Part shown: positions 52,643-61,425 of the stretch, one piece after another | How the letters are laid out: the number at the start of each line of letters is the position of its first letter | Position numbering within the stretch: position 1 is the stretch's first letter | Assembly (NCBI RefSeq): GCF_026126425.1 | Contig: NZ_JAFMPW010000007.1 | Location: forward strand, 153,041 to 217,040 | Source: Muriicola sp. Z0-33 | GTDB taxonomy: Bacteria; Bacteroidota; Bacteroidia; Flavobacteriales; Flavobacteriaceae | Reading direction: 5' to 3' | DNA length: 64,000 nt | Translations under genes and position numbers: made by a program | Notes under the pieces: model-generated | Database searches by the model: none | Told to the model about the DNA's origin: nothing | What the model saw: only the letters and a program-made list of their open reading frames with translations

Positions 52643-53455
52643 TCACTTGTTTAAGCTGAAATTTAAATAAACAGGCAAATGATCTGAGAGTTTTCTGGCC
52701 TGCAGCAAATTCTCACATTTTTCAACAAAGTCGATGACCCCGCTTTCCCTTTTTTTAATTTCCTGCGAATAGAAGATATTATCGATGGCATAATTTAAAT
52801 AATAGTTGCCTTCACAAATTCTTTTCAATGTTGTTTTCTTATTGGTTATCGCAGGGAATTTCCCGGCTGATTTCAATACATCAAACACCTTGTCTGCCTC
52901 GTCCACATTAAAATCACCCGCTAGAATTAACGGAGTTTTTAAATGCTGTAAAACATATTGGGTGATTGCTCTGATTTCTGCTTCCGGATTCTTATTAAAA
53001 GGGCGGGAGTGAAAATTTAGCAGTGTTATCAGCCGCTCTTCTACATAAAACTCCATAAGATAGGGTTCCCGATCTACGACTTTTTCTAGTTTCTTAAGCA
53101 GCGTCCCTCGGTTTCGGATTTTTATCTTATGCGTTTTCCAAAGAAAGGCATAGCGCTCTGTGGCGTATTTTGGACTTTCGGTAGGGTTACTGATCAGGTA
53201 ATCCCATTTACTGCCTTTCCGGTTAAGGAGGTCTGCAAGTTGGGCAACAGCCTGCGCTCCTCCGTAGCCTGCCACAACTTCTTGTAATGCCAAAATATCC
53301 GCATCACGAACTATTTCTGCAATCTGTTCTAGTTCAACAGTGTCTTTGCTTTTACCAAAGTCGCGGATGTTCCAGGAGATGAGTTTCAGGTCTTCCTGCC
53401 CCAATGCCATGGCGCAGGAAAGAAAGAAGTAAAGGAGTAAAAGTCTTCTTGTCAT
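52643..53455 (-). CDS. Secreted endonuclease/exonuclease/phosphatase family protein
   Basis: 270 residues with a signal peptide (LLLLYFFLSCAMALGQ). It belongs to the EEP (DNase I-like) fold: LKLISWNIRDFGKSKD (Asn metal site), VRDADILALQEVVAGYGG (catalytic Glu), RYAFLWKTHKIKI, LLNFHSRPFNK, TPLILAGDFNVDEADKVFDV (Asp-x-Asn) and KLSDHLPVYLNFSL (Asp-His). All core catalytic residues are present, so nuclease or phosphodiesterase activity is likely. Substrate (extracellular DNA or another phosphodiester) is not determined. A role in scavenging phosphate or DNA outside the cytoplasm is inferred from the signal. Confidence 0.88.
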   Translation of the reverse strand: MTRRLLLLYFFLSCAMALGQEDLKLISWNIRDFGKSKDTVELEQIAEIVRDADILALQEVVAGYGGAQAVAQLADLLNRKGSKWDYLISNPTESPKYATERYAFLWKTHKIKIRNRGTLLKKLEKVVDREPYLMEFYVEERLITLLNFHSRPFNKNPEAEIRAITQYVLQHLKTPLILAGDFNVDEADKVFDVLKSAGKFPAITNKKTTLKRICEGNYYLNYAIDNIFYSQEIKKRESGVIDFVEKCENLLQARKLSDHLPVYLNFSLNK

Positions 53456-53536
53456 AGGCTGCGAAAGTAGTAGAATTTTAGCATTGGACTTACGGAAATC
53501 CGTAAAGTAAACCTCAGAAATTCCTTTAGGTTTGGA

Positions 53537-53935
53537 ATGATATCAAACCAAATCATCATTATGCAATACGTCTTTAAAAATGATGTCTTTAGTTATATGG
53601 CCCTTGGCTGTGCCATTTTACTGTTACTTGCTACGTTGCCCATGCCAGGAATTTATTATGATTTCCTAAGAATTTGTATATGCCTCATCGCAATTGTTCT
53701 TATGATTAAAGAATATAAAGTGCTCTTAGTCTTGTGGTGTTTTGCTTTGGTGGCCTATTTGTTTAACCCCTTTGCCCCAGTTTATTTGTATCAAAAAGCG
53801 CTTTGGCAGCCTGTAGATATTATCTGTGCCTTACTTTTTGTTTCCTATGCTTTTAAGACTAAAAAGAAGAAATCTTATGTACCCTATTCCCGTAACAAGA
53901 AGAATACATCTTACGGTAGGGATAAAATGTATTAA
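53537..53935 (+). CDS. Small membrane protein, DUF6804-like
   Basis: 132 residues with four hydrophobic segments: YMALGCAILLLLATLPMP, LRICICLIAIVLMIKEYK, VLLVLWCFALVAYLFNPFAP and PVDIICALLFVSYAF. A basic C-terminus follows (KTKKKKSYVPYSRNKK). The MPGIYYDFLRICICLIAIVL motif followed by LFNPFAPVYL is, to my recollection, typical of DUF6804 proteins; not verified. A start at the ninth codon (MQYVF) is also possible. It is 13 bp upstream of the TerB-like gene and may belong to the same transcript. Confidence 0.72.
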   Translation: MISNQIIIMQYVFKNDVFSYMALGCAILLLLATLPMPGIYYDFLRICICLIAIVLMIKEYKVLLVLWCFALVAYLFNPFAPVYLYQKALWQPVDIICALLFVSYAFKTKKKKSYVPYSRNKKNTSYGRDKMY

Positions 53936-53947
53936 TAAAATTGCCTA

Positions 53948-54355
53948 ATGATGGAGCGCTCTCTTATATCAGAAGAAATTAAAAGTCATTTTTTACGTCT
54001 TTACCAAATTGCTTTAACAGACGATGAATTTAGTCAGTTAGAGATGAAACTACTGTATCAATTTGCAAGTGAACGCAACATTTCCAAAGAGCAATTAGAT
54101 AAGATATTGGTGAGCCATACCGGGTGGATTTCCATTCCTGAAACCGTTGAGAAGCGAATAGAATACCTCTATGATTTAGCCTTAATGATATGGGCAGATG
54201 AGAAAGTTACAGAAGATGAATATACCACCTTAAAAAAGTATTGCCGCAAGTTTGAATTTCTAGAAGAGAATGTAACGGCCTTGGCAGATTATCTGATAGA
54301 AAGTGCCAAGGAAGGGAAAACTAAAGAAGACATATTGTTAGAATTAAATAAGTAA
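53948..54355 (+). CDS. TerB-like helical protein
   Basis: 135 residues, all helical, no signal. The order LTDDEFSQLEMKLLYQFASE, then WISIPETVEKRIEYLYDLAL and MIWADEKVTEDEYTTLKKYC matches the TerB-like tellurite-resistance fold. In that fold two helical repeats each carry an acidic D-G/E-x-V-x-x-x-E motif that binds metal (here DDEFSQLE and DEKVTEDE). TerB domains often work beside membrane and vWA proteins in stress or defence modules. Here the next two genes (coiled-coil membrane protein, vWA-like lipoprotein) follow at 2 bp and 1 bp, a compact operon. Confidence 0.75.
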   Translation: MMERSLISEEIKSHFLRLYQIALTDDEFSQLEMKLLYQFASERNISKEQLDKILVSHTGWISIPETVEKRIEYLYDLALMIWADEKVTEDEYTTLKKYCRKFEFLEENVTALADYLIESAKEGKTKEDILLELNK

Positions 54356-54357
54356 TT

Positions 54358-55623
54358 ATGGGACTTTTAAAAAGTATAGCTCAGATAAAACCTTCTAATA
54401 ATACGGAAACTATATCTGATGAGAATGCCTTCGAAGCAGAAAGAAAAACCTATCATGAAGACGGATTTAACACCAGTAAAACTTGCCAGGGTAGGCCAGA
54501 GAATTTGGCAGCTAGTATGGAAGCCATTTATAACCGATATGAGAACAAGTGTAGGGAGCAAGAACTGGAACAAAACAAACTAAAGCATCCATATATCACT
54601 GAATTAAAGGGCAAGCAAACCTTTATCATCACTAGAAAAGAAGAGTTAGAACGACAGCAAGAACGTCTGGCAGCTACTGAAACCCAAATTGAAAATCTTA
54701 GAAGTGATATTATCGGAGTCCGGAGAGATCCCGGGGCTTACGGTATTTCTGCAGATAGAAGATCCACTTCTAAATTCTGGATCGGGCTGCTATTATTGGC
54801 ATTTCTCACTGTCTACATCTTAATCTTTTATATATCTACTTCTTTCTCTGCTTTCTTTAGAACTTTTAACCCCTCTACGGAATTATTCAGCGGTATGTTT
54901 TATCCACAAGCCTTGCAAGAAGCATATGATGCTGGGGCTTTGGAACTGGGCTTTATTCTTTTTATTCCGTTTGTATTTTTTGGATTAGGATACCTAATTC
55001 ATATGTTTTGGCATAAGAAGAGCACCATTAATGTCTTAAAAGTGCTACTGCTTTTTATCACCACCTTTATTTTTGATGCCTTATTGGCCTATCTTATTGA
55101 TGAAAAGTTATACAACCTGGATAAGACCTTTGAAGATCCTATTTATTCGGTGGGCATTGCATTTAGCAGTCCAAGTTTTTGGGTCATCATATTTGCAGGT
55201 TTTGTTTCCTATGCCATCTGGGGATTGGTTTTTGATATGGTGATGAAGGAACACGCAGACCGGGATAAAATCCAGAATTACATCGCTACCCTAGAAAAGG
55301 AAATTAGGAATATACTACCGAAAAGGGAAAAGCATAAAGAAGAAATCCATGCTATAGAAAAGGGTATAGATGAAGTAAAGGTGCGTTGTAGTGAACTAGA
55401 AAATATTATTGATGGGTTTATTCTACCCATCAGGAATTACAAAGCACTTTCTTCTGAGTATTTACAGGGCTGGATGGAATGCGTGTCGTCCCTAATTGCC
55501 ATGGGGCATGAAGAAACCCGGCAGTATTTAAATGCTTGTAGAGAGGTGTATGACAAGCATATAAAAAAGCTAGACCTGGATACCGATACCTACCAGAACA
55601 AGGTCTATACCAAATCGCTCTAG
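54358..55623 (+). CDS. Four-span membrane protein with two coiled coils
   Basis: 421 residues. A soluble N-terminus is followed by a coiled coil at about 85-130 (RKEELERQQERLAATETQIE). Spans lie at about 141-163 (FWIGLLLLAFLTVYILIFYI), 200-220 (LGFILFIPFVFFGLGYLIHM), 228-248 (VLLLFITTFIFDALLAYLI) and 278-300 (FWVIIFAGFVSYAIWGLVFD). A second coiled coil (RDKIQNYIATLEKEIRNILP, then EIHAIEKGIDEVKVRCSELE) makes a membrane-tethered rod. I do not recognise the family. Its place between TerB-like and vWA-like genes suggests a scaffold between cytoplasm and envelope; inference. Confidence 0.72.
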   Translation: MGLLKSIAQIKPSNNTETISDENAFEAERKTYHEDGFNTSKTCQGRPENLAASMEAIYNRYENKCREQELEQNKLKHPYITELKGKQTFIITRKEELERQQERLAATETQIENLRSDIIGVRRDPGAYGISADRRSTSKFWIGLLLLAFLTVYILIFYISTSFSAFFRTFNPSTELFSGMFYPQALQEAYDAGALELGFILFIPFVFFGLGYLIHMFWHKKSTINVLKVLLLFITTFIFDALLAYLIDEKLYNLDKTFEDPIYSVGIAFSSPSFWVIIFAGFVSYAIWGLVFDMVMKEHADRDKIQNYIATLEKEIRNILPKREKHKEEIHAIEKGIDEVKVRCSELENIIDGFILPIRNYKALSSEYLQGWMECVSSLIAMGHEETRQYLNACREVYDKHIKKLDLDTDTYQNKVYTKSL

Positions 55624-55624
55624 T

Positions 55625-56536
55625 ATGAAAAAATATGTTCCTATTGTTTTATTCTTGCTTCTGGCATTTGGATTAGCCAATTGTAGACAAGACCCTTCAG
55701 AAAAGCAGGAGGAGGCGAAAGCTACTCATAGCATCAATAAATCAGGTTGCCCACCCTACATCCTTAAGAATAAAGAGAATAATCTTAATCTGAGTGTTTT
55801 TCTAGATTTGTCTGATAGGATTACCAATCCTGGTATCATTTCAAAAGATACGGCCTATTTAAGTTTAATTGCCAAGGCTTTTACAGATCATGTTAAAACA
55901 AAGAAATTAGTCTTGATGCAAGATAGAATACAGGTCTTTTTTAATCCGGTGCCGCAGACCATAGAGATCAATGCCATGGCTCAAAAATTAAAGCAGGAAT
56001 TCAACAAAGATTCTCCCAAATCCCAGCTTGGTTTAACAGAGCAGCGGTATGCCAAAATTCCCTTTGAGATTTATGATTTGGCCCAAAAATCTGGAGAATA
56101 TCCTGGGGCTGATATTTATAATTTTTTTAAAGACGATGTTCAGAATTATGCGATGAGCAGTTGCCATAGAAATATTTTAATTATCCTGACAGACGGTTAT
56201 ATGTATCATAAGAATGCCGTTATTGATGTTGCTAACCAGTCCTCCTACCTTACTCCAAGATCCTTAAGCGCATTACCTTTAAATTCTGTAGGATGGAATT
56301 CTTTAATGAAGGAAAAAGAGATAGGCTTTATACCTGTGGCTAGTGGCCTGGAAGATTTGGAAGTATTGGTGCTGGGCATTGAGAGTAAGAACCCCAATAA
56401 CCCGTTTGCTCTAGATATTATGCGTACCTATTGGTCTGACTGGTTTACGGCTATGGGAATTAAGAAACACAAAATTATAAAAGCAGATTTACCTCTGGCA
56501 GTGGGGGAGGTGATAAAGAACTTTATTGAGAACTAA
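55625..56536 (+). CDS. vWA-like lipoprotein
   Basis: 303 residues with a lipoprotein signal (VLFLLLAFGLANC, Cys20). The mature part begins with a Cys-Pro segment (INKSGCPPYILKNKE), then NLNLSVFLDLSDRITNPGII, a vWA-type first strand with a DLSDR that resembles a divergent MIDAS (DxSxS). The later strand RNILIILTDGYMYHKNAVID carries the LTDGY fourth-strand motif of vWA domains. The end has LEDLEVLVLGIESKNPNN. It is the last gene of the TerB-like operon and probably faces the periplasm. The same plan is seen in vWA proteins of stress or defence clusters, but here the MIDAS is incomplete, so metal binding is uncertain. Confidence 0.75.
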   Translation: MKKYVPIVLFLLLAFGLANCRQDPSEKQEEAKATHSINKSGCPPYILKNKENNLNLSVFLDLSDRITNPGIISKDTAYLSLIAKAFTDHVKTKKLVLMQDRIQVFFNPVPQTIEINAMAQKLKQEFNKDSPKSQLGLTEQRYAKIPFEIYDLAQKSGEYPGADIYNFFKDDVQNYAMSSCHRNILIILTDGYMYHKNAVIDVANQSSYLTPRSLSALPLNSVGWNSLMKEKEIGFIPVASGLEDLEVLVLGIESKNPNNPFALDIMRTYWSDWFTAMGIKKHKIIKADLPLAVGEVIKNFIEN

Positions 56537-56677
56537 CTATTACTGTCCAGGGTTTAATATTGTATTTAATCGCTTCTTTAGTTTTGCTTTTTAGAGTATC
56601 CGGCGATAAAAATTTACAGTTATAGAACAATTATACCTATTTGATATAATTCTAATATTCGAATTTTAAATCTAAAT

Positions 56678-59600
56678 TCAATTATACTTTTTAAAGTTCT
56701 CTGCTTGCTCAAATATCTCTTGATATACCTCATCTCTATCTACTGGTGGATAGCCGTTTTCAGCAAGTAGGATGATCAAATCAACCTTGAGTTCTGCTTT
56801 TATATCATTTCTTTTACTCCAGTCTGTATATTTGGCCTTATCATCAACGACTACTTTCACTTTTTTCGCCAGCTCAACTAATTTATCTTCTGGATAGGTG
56901 AAATCATATTTAACACAGAGTTCTTTTAGAATATCGTAAAAGGCCTTTTCTTCAAAGTCAATACCCAAGTCTTTAAAAGAACCTTTTTCCTTTTTAATGG
57001 CATGATATAAATCGATAATTTCATCCGTAAAGTCCTCTAATACTTCACTTCGCAACACATCATCTTCTCTACGCTCATTGTAGCGGTCTACTAAGGCTTT
57101 CATCTTTTGTGAAAAATCGATACCTTTTACTCTATTCACCTTTTTAAACTCCTCTATCGCCTTTGCTAATAGTTGTTGTAAGAGTTTAATTTTTGTGTTG
57201 GGCAGCTTAATCTTCTCGAGTTTTGCGAGATAGGAATCATCAAAAATATCATACTCAGTGCTGTCTCCTTCACCTAGTTTAAAAATTTCTTCGACACCAT
57301 CACTCGCCAAAGCATTTTTTATCATTTCCCTGACTTTGGCATTCATTTGAGCTGTATCAGGTGCATTACCTTTAGTCAACTTAAAAACGATGGAGCGAAC
57401 CGCTAAATAAAAGTGGATATAGTCTTTTTCTTCTTGGGTAATTTCCCCACTACCAGAACATATATCATATGCCGCTTTCATACGCTTTACTAGAAACATA
57501 AAACGCTTTTCTAAACTTTCCGTTTGTTGAACAAATTCAGCTGCATTATTCAAGGTATTTAGTTGCTCGAGTGGTTTACCAGAAAAGTAGCTTGAGGCGT
57601 TAAACGAATGAAATATCTTGTTTAGTAAATCGAGATGATCTCTCACCACTACTATAGACTGATTAATATCTTCAAAGTTTTGACTATCGGCTTTATTGTA
57701 GTGTGCCAGAGCTAAATTCATTTGCTTCTTAATACCAATATAATCGACAACAAGACCTTTATTTTTACCCTTAAACTTTCTATTAACCCTGGATATAGTT
57801 TGAATTAAATTATGTTGCTGTATTGGTTTGTAGATATAAATGGAATCTAAAAACGGGACATCAAATCCAGTCAGCCACATATCTACCACAATAGCAATTT
57901 TAAAGTTTGACTTCTCATTTTTAAATTGTCGGTCAAGTTCTTTCCTGTAGTCTTTGTTGCCTAGGGCATCATACATTTCTTTAGGATCATCTTTACCTCG
58001 GGTCATAATCATTTTAATGCGTTCCATTGGTTTTATGTCGCGCTTCTCCTTATCTGTTAATTCTGCTCCCTCTTCTGCTACTTTAACTTCTGCCCATTCG
58101 GGACGTAAGGCAATTACATTTTGATAAAACTCAAACGCAATTGGTCTACTACTGCAAACAAACATGGCTTTTCCCTTAACCGTGGCACCTTCATTTAATC
58201 TATTTTCATAATGATTTACAAAATCACGTGCTATTTCTTTAAGTATATCAGGATCACCCAATATACTGTTCATATTGGCAGATGCTTTTTTACTTTCTTC
58301 TATTTGATAGTCGTTGGTACCTTCTTCTGCACATTTTGCGTAGTATTCTTCTATTTTTTGAAGCTCACTGTTTTTTAGCAATACTTTAGCGGCGCGACCT
58401 TCATAAACGATACGAACTGTAATTTCGTCCTTTACAGATTCTGTCATGGTATAGGCATCCACTATGTCTCCAAATACATCTAAAGTAGCGTCAATTGGTG
58501 TGCCGGTGAAACCAACAAAAGTGGCGTTGGGTAAAGAATCATGAAGGTATTTTGCAAAACCATAGGTCTTAACAACTCCTTTTTCTGTGACTCTGATTTT
58601 CTGCTCTAAATTGATTTGGCTGCGATGTGCCTCATCTGAAATACAAACCACATTAGTCCTTTCGGTTAGTAATTGTGTGTCCTCAGTAAATTTATGTATG
58701 GTGGTTAAAAACACACCACCACTTTGACGGTCTTGCAAATACGTTCTTAACTCGGCTCGACTTTCTACGGACTTTACAAAATTATCACCTATATAACCTT
58801 TGGCATTGGTAAACTGACCCGATAATTGATCATCTAAATCTGTTCTATCGGTTATTAAAACAATGGTTGGACTTGAAAAATGAATAGACTTCATCAACAA
58901 GCGGGTTAAGAATAACATGGTAAAACTCTTACCGCAGCCTGTGGCTCCGAAATAGGTGCCACCTTTACCATCACCATGGGGTTTTTGGTGTTTTATGATG
59001 TTTTTATAGAGCTTATTAGCTGCATAATATTGCGGATAACGCGCTAAAATCTTTTCATCTTTTTTAGAGGAATCGGGTAGATAAATGAAGTTTCTGATAA
59101 TATCTCTTAACCTGTCTTGATGAAACATACCTTGTATTAAAGTAAACATAGAATCAATACCATCCACTTCTTTTTTAGAACCTTCAATTTTACGCCAAGC
59201 ATAAAAGAACTCATAAGGTGCAAAAAAAGAACCGGCTTTATTGTTGACACCATCACTAATCACACAAAAAGCATTGTATTTAAACAGCTCTGGTATATCT
59301 CTTTTGTATCGCACGGTTAATTGTACAAAAGCATCGTGAATGGTAGTATTTTCTTTAATGGCCGTTTTAAACTCTAAGACAACAACTGGTAAACCGTTGA
59401 TGTAAAAAATTCCATCAGGGATTCGTTTGTTAGATCCTACGATTTCTAACTGGTTAACAATTTTATAGGTATTGTTATTCTTTTTACTGAAGTCTATAAG
59501 GTATATCCAAATGTCTTTTTGACTGCGGTCTTCACGCTTAAATTTAAAGCCGTTAGACAGCTTTGTCATAAACGTTTTATTGCTTTCATATAAATCTGAA

Positions 59601-59815
59601 GCAGGCAAAACTTGTAACTCTCTTATTATTTGATGTACTTCTGTTTCGGTTAGCTTTTCTTTGTTATAATGATCGAGTAAAAAAACCTTTAAATCGTCAA
59701 GAATTAAAACTTCATCTAGTTCTCGGGTAATAGTATTGCCTATGACATGCGGAATCTCTTGCTCTGCTAAAAGATCAATAAAAGCTTGTTCTAATTGTGC
59801 TTCGGTGAATTTCAT
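56678..59815 (-). CDS. hsdR: Type I restriction endonuclease subunit R
   Basis: 1045 residues, normal length for HsdR. N-terminal nuclease: Asp134 in RIPDGIFYI and Glu148-x-Lys150 in LPVVVLEFKTA (PD-(D/E)xK). SF2 translocase: Walker A at 290-297 (GATGCGKS), TIVLITDRTDLDDQL, FLTTIHKF, DEAH at 394-397, FVGFTGTPID, MFVCSSRP, VDMWLTGFDVPFLDSIYIYK and ISRVNRKFKGKNKGLVVDYI. The C-terminal helical part runs to the end. It cleaves unmodified DNA after ATP-driven translocation in complex with HsdM and HsdS. Here it is separated from the HsdS remnant by four accessory genes, all leftward. Start at 59815, one base after the next gene's stop. Confidence 0.95.
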   Translation of the reverse strand: MKFTEAQLEQAFIDLLAEQEIPHVIGNTITRELDEVLILDDLKVFLLDHYNKEKLTETEVHQIIRELQVLPASDLYESNKTFMTKLSNGFKFKREDRSQKDIWIYLIDFSKKNNNTYKIVNQLEIVGSNKRIPDGIFYINGLPVVVLEFKTAIKENTTIHDAFVQLTVRYKRDIPELFKYNAFCVISDGVNNKAGSFFAPYEFFYAWRKIEGSKKEVDGIDSMFTLIQGMFHQDRLRDIIRNFIYLPDSSKKDEKILARYPQYYAANKLYKNIIKHQKPHGDGKGGTYFGATGCGKSFTMLFLTRLLMKSIHFSSPTIVLITDRTDLDDQLSGQFTNAKGYIGDNFVKSVESRAELRTYLQDRQSGGVFLTTIHKFTEDTQLLTERTNVVCISDEAHRSQINLEQKIRVTEKGVVKTYGFAKYLHDSLPNATFVGFTGTPIDATLDVFGDIVDAYTMTESVKDEITVRIVYEGRAAKVLLKNSELQKIEEYYAKCAEEGTNDYQIEESKKASANMNSILGDPDILKEIARDFVNHYENRLNEGATVKGKAMFVCSSRPIAFEFYQNVIALRPEWAEVKVAEEGAELTDKEKRDIKPMERIKMIMTRGKDDPKEMYDALGNKDYRKELDRQFKNEKSNFKIAIVVDMWLTGFDVPFLDSIYIYKPIQQHNLIQTISRVNRKFKGKNKGLVVDYIGIKKQMNLALAHYNKADSQNFEDINQSIVVVRDHLDLLNKIFHSFNASSYFSGKPLEQLNTLNNAAEFVQQTESLEKRFMFLVKRMKAAYDICSGSGEITQEEKDYIHFYLAVRSIVFKLTKGNAPDTAQMNAKVREMIKNALASDGVEEIFKLGEGDSTEYDIFDDSYLAKLEKIKLPNTKIKLLQQLLAKAIEEFKKVNRVKGIDFSQKMKALVDRYNERREDDVLRSEVLEDFTDEIIDLYHAIKKEKGSFKDLGIDFEEKAFYDILKELCVKYDFTYPEDKLVELAKKVKVVVDDKAKYTDWSKRNDIKAELKVDLIILLAENGYPPVDRDEVYQEIFEQAENFKKYN

Positions 59816-60391
59816 TTAGTCTAAATTGTGTCCTAACAAATTTGAGAATTGATCTTTTGTAACTAATAAAAAGTTACCCGTATCATAGGTGTTTTTCTCA
59901 ACCCTCTTCAAAAAACCTAAATAATTCATTATTCGAATAAAGGTTCTTAAAGCAGTATCATTATATGCAACACCAATACCTATTCTTCCCAATGAGGCAG
60001 CATTAATAAGACTTCCTATAAAATGTTTTTTAGAGTTTTTATTTTCTACTTCTATCGAAAGAAAACATCTGGCATTTTGGTTTTTAGATAGAACCCTATT
60101 AAAAGGTAATATTTTTATTTCATTATTAATTTCTTCGCCTATATTTAAAATGTGTAGATCATAAATTGATTTAAGAAAATTACGAATATGAAGTTTTCTA
60201 ATAAGTCTATTATAGACATTCATTTGATTATTTCCAGCTATTGTAGAAAATGGGCCAACCGCAATATCTACTCTTGGTGAGTACTGGTTACTGTAACCAC
60301 GGAATGCAGTCCATTCAGGAACTACTTCCAATTCTGGTAGTTTATTTTGAAGTAATGGTACGATTATGTTTTGATACTCTCTAGTTGTCAT
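59816..60391 (-). CDS. Nuclease-like accessory protein of the restriction module
   Basis: 191 residues, no signal. A possible PD-(D/E)xK core is seen: Asp42 in YSPRVDIAVGPF and Glu116-x-Lys118 in RCFLSIEVENKNS, followed by KHFIGSLINAASLGRIGIGV (motif-IV-like helix and strand). The end (LRTFIRIMNYLGFLKRVEKN) is basic. The fold call is by motif spacing only. It lies directly between HsdR (no gap) and the ExK protein at 60394 (2 bp), so co-expression is near certain. It might assist the R-M enzyme or be a separate anti-phage nuclease. Confidence 0.6.
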   Translation of the reverse strand: MTTREYQNIIVPLLQNKLPELEVVPEWTAFRGYSNQYSPRVDIAVGPFSTIAGNNQMNVYNRLIRKLHIRNFLKSIYDLHILNIGEEINNEIKILPFNRVLSKNQNARCFLSIEVENKNSKKHFIGSLINAASLGRIGIGVAYNDTALRTFIRIMNYLGFLKRVEKNTYDTGNFLLVTKDQFSNLLGHNLD

Positions 60392-60393
60392 AT

Positions 60394-61425
60394 CTACAGT
60401 TCTTGAATATCCTTCTCAATCAACTTAAACTGGTCTTTAATTTCTTCACCCATATAAAAATCGAGTAAGTCTTTTTTGGTTAAAGTGCCTGTCTCCAAAA
60501 ACTTGGTTAAATACTGTTGGTTGAACTCCATTAGTAACATGGATTTCTCTAGATGCTTTAAAATTTCTTTATTCGCGTCAATATTTTTTTCTACTAAGGT
60601 CTTTATTGCTTTAACTTCTGATATATCCTTAATGATTCGTGTAACTAGTATGGCTAACAAATCTTTATCTAAATCTAATGTTTTAGCATTTAATGCAATA
60701 TCCCTAGCAAGCATATAAGCAATAAATAGATTATTGTAGTTCCCTTTTTGTGAATCTATTATAGCAATGAACCCAACCTCTGGAATATAACCTACATTTT
60801 CTGTAAATTTTAAAATAGCATTATCTACCAAAGAAATATCAAATACAATTAGACTCGCCTTTGAATTACGGTTGGCATTAGCTTCTATAAGTTGACTCCA
60901 AGCAGTATCTGTTTTTCTTATAAAAATATCCTTGGTTTCTATCTCACCAAGTCTAATACTTTTATCAAACTTACACTCTATGGCAATTTTTAAATCACTG
61001 TCACCATTGACATTGCATATTATATCACCTGTTTTGTTTTTAGCTAATTCGCCAGCAGCATTACCTGTTAGCAATGCTACATCCTTCATGTTTTTAGAAC
61101 CAAAGAAGTCATTAAGAGCTTCTGCCACTTCATCTTCTGCAAGCGTGCCTTTTATAGTGGATTTATAAAAGAGCTCTTGCTTCATATCAAAAATCATCTT
61201 GAGGCTTTCTAGCTCTGTACCCAACTCATTGGATGTTTTGGATAGAAAAGCCGACAGTCTATCTTCCATAAGTGCCAAAACACCAATATATAAAGCACGT
61301 ATAAACTTATTATCACGCTCATTAGTTGGCAGCTTATCAAAATAGTTAAAGACTATTTCGTTGTCTAGCTCAAACTTTTGAACTTCTACACGTTTCAGTT
61401 TTTGATTGAGTTTTAGATTTGTCAT
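60394..61425 (-). CDS. Restriction-endonuclease-like (PD-(D/E)xK) protein with coiled-coil start
   Basis: 343 residues. An N-terminal helical region (about 1-95) precedes a likely PD-(D/E)xK core: Asp134 in KNKTGDIICNVNG, Glu150-Cys-Lys152 in LKIAIECKFDKS, then TAWSQLIEANANRNSKASLI (Gln helix) and VGFIAIIDSQKG. A C-terminal helical segment (LVEKNIDANKEILKHLEKSM, LLMEFNQQYL) may multimerise. This layout recalls RmuC-like or Mrr-like nucleases without matching either. It overlaps the OLD-like ATPase gene by one base, which suggests the two work as an ATPase/nuclease pair (inference). Confidence 0.65.
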   Translation of the reverse strand: MTNLKLNQKLKRVEVQKFELDNEIVFNYFDKLPTNERDNKFIRALYIGVLALMEDRLSAFLSKTSNELGTELESLKMIFDMKQELFYKSTIKGTLAEDEVAEALNDFFGSKNMKDVALLTGNAAGELAKNKTGDIICNVNGDSDLKIAIECKFDKSIRLGEIETKDIFIRKTDTAWSQLIEANANRNSKASLIVFDISLVDNAILKFTENVGYIPEVGFIAIIDSQKGNYNNLFIAYMLARDIALNAKTLDLDKDLLAILVTRIIKDISEVKAIKTLVEKNIDANKEILKHLEKSMLLMEFNQQYLTKFLETGTLTKKDLLDFYMGEEIKDQFKLIEKDIQEL

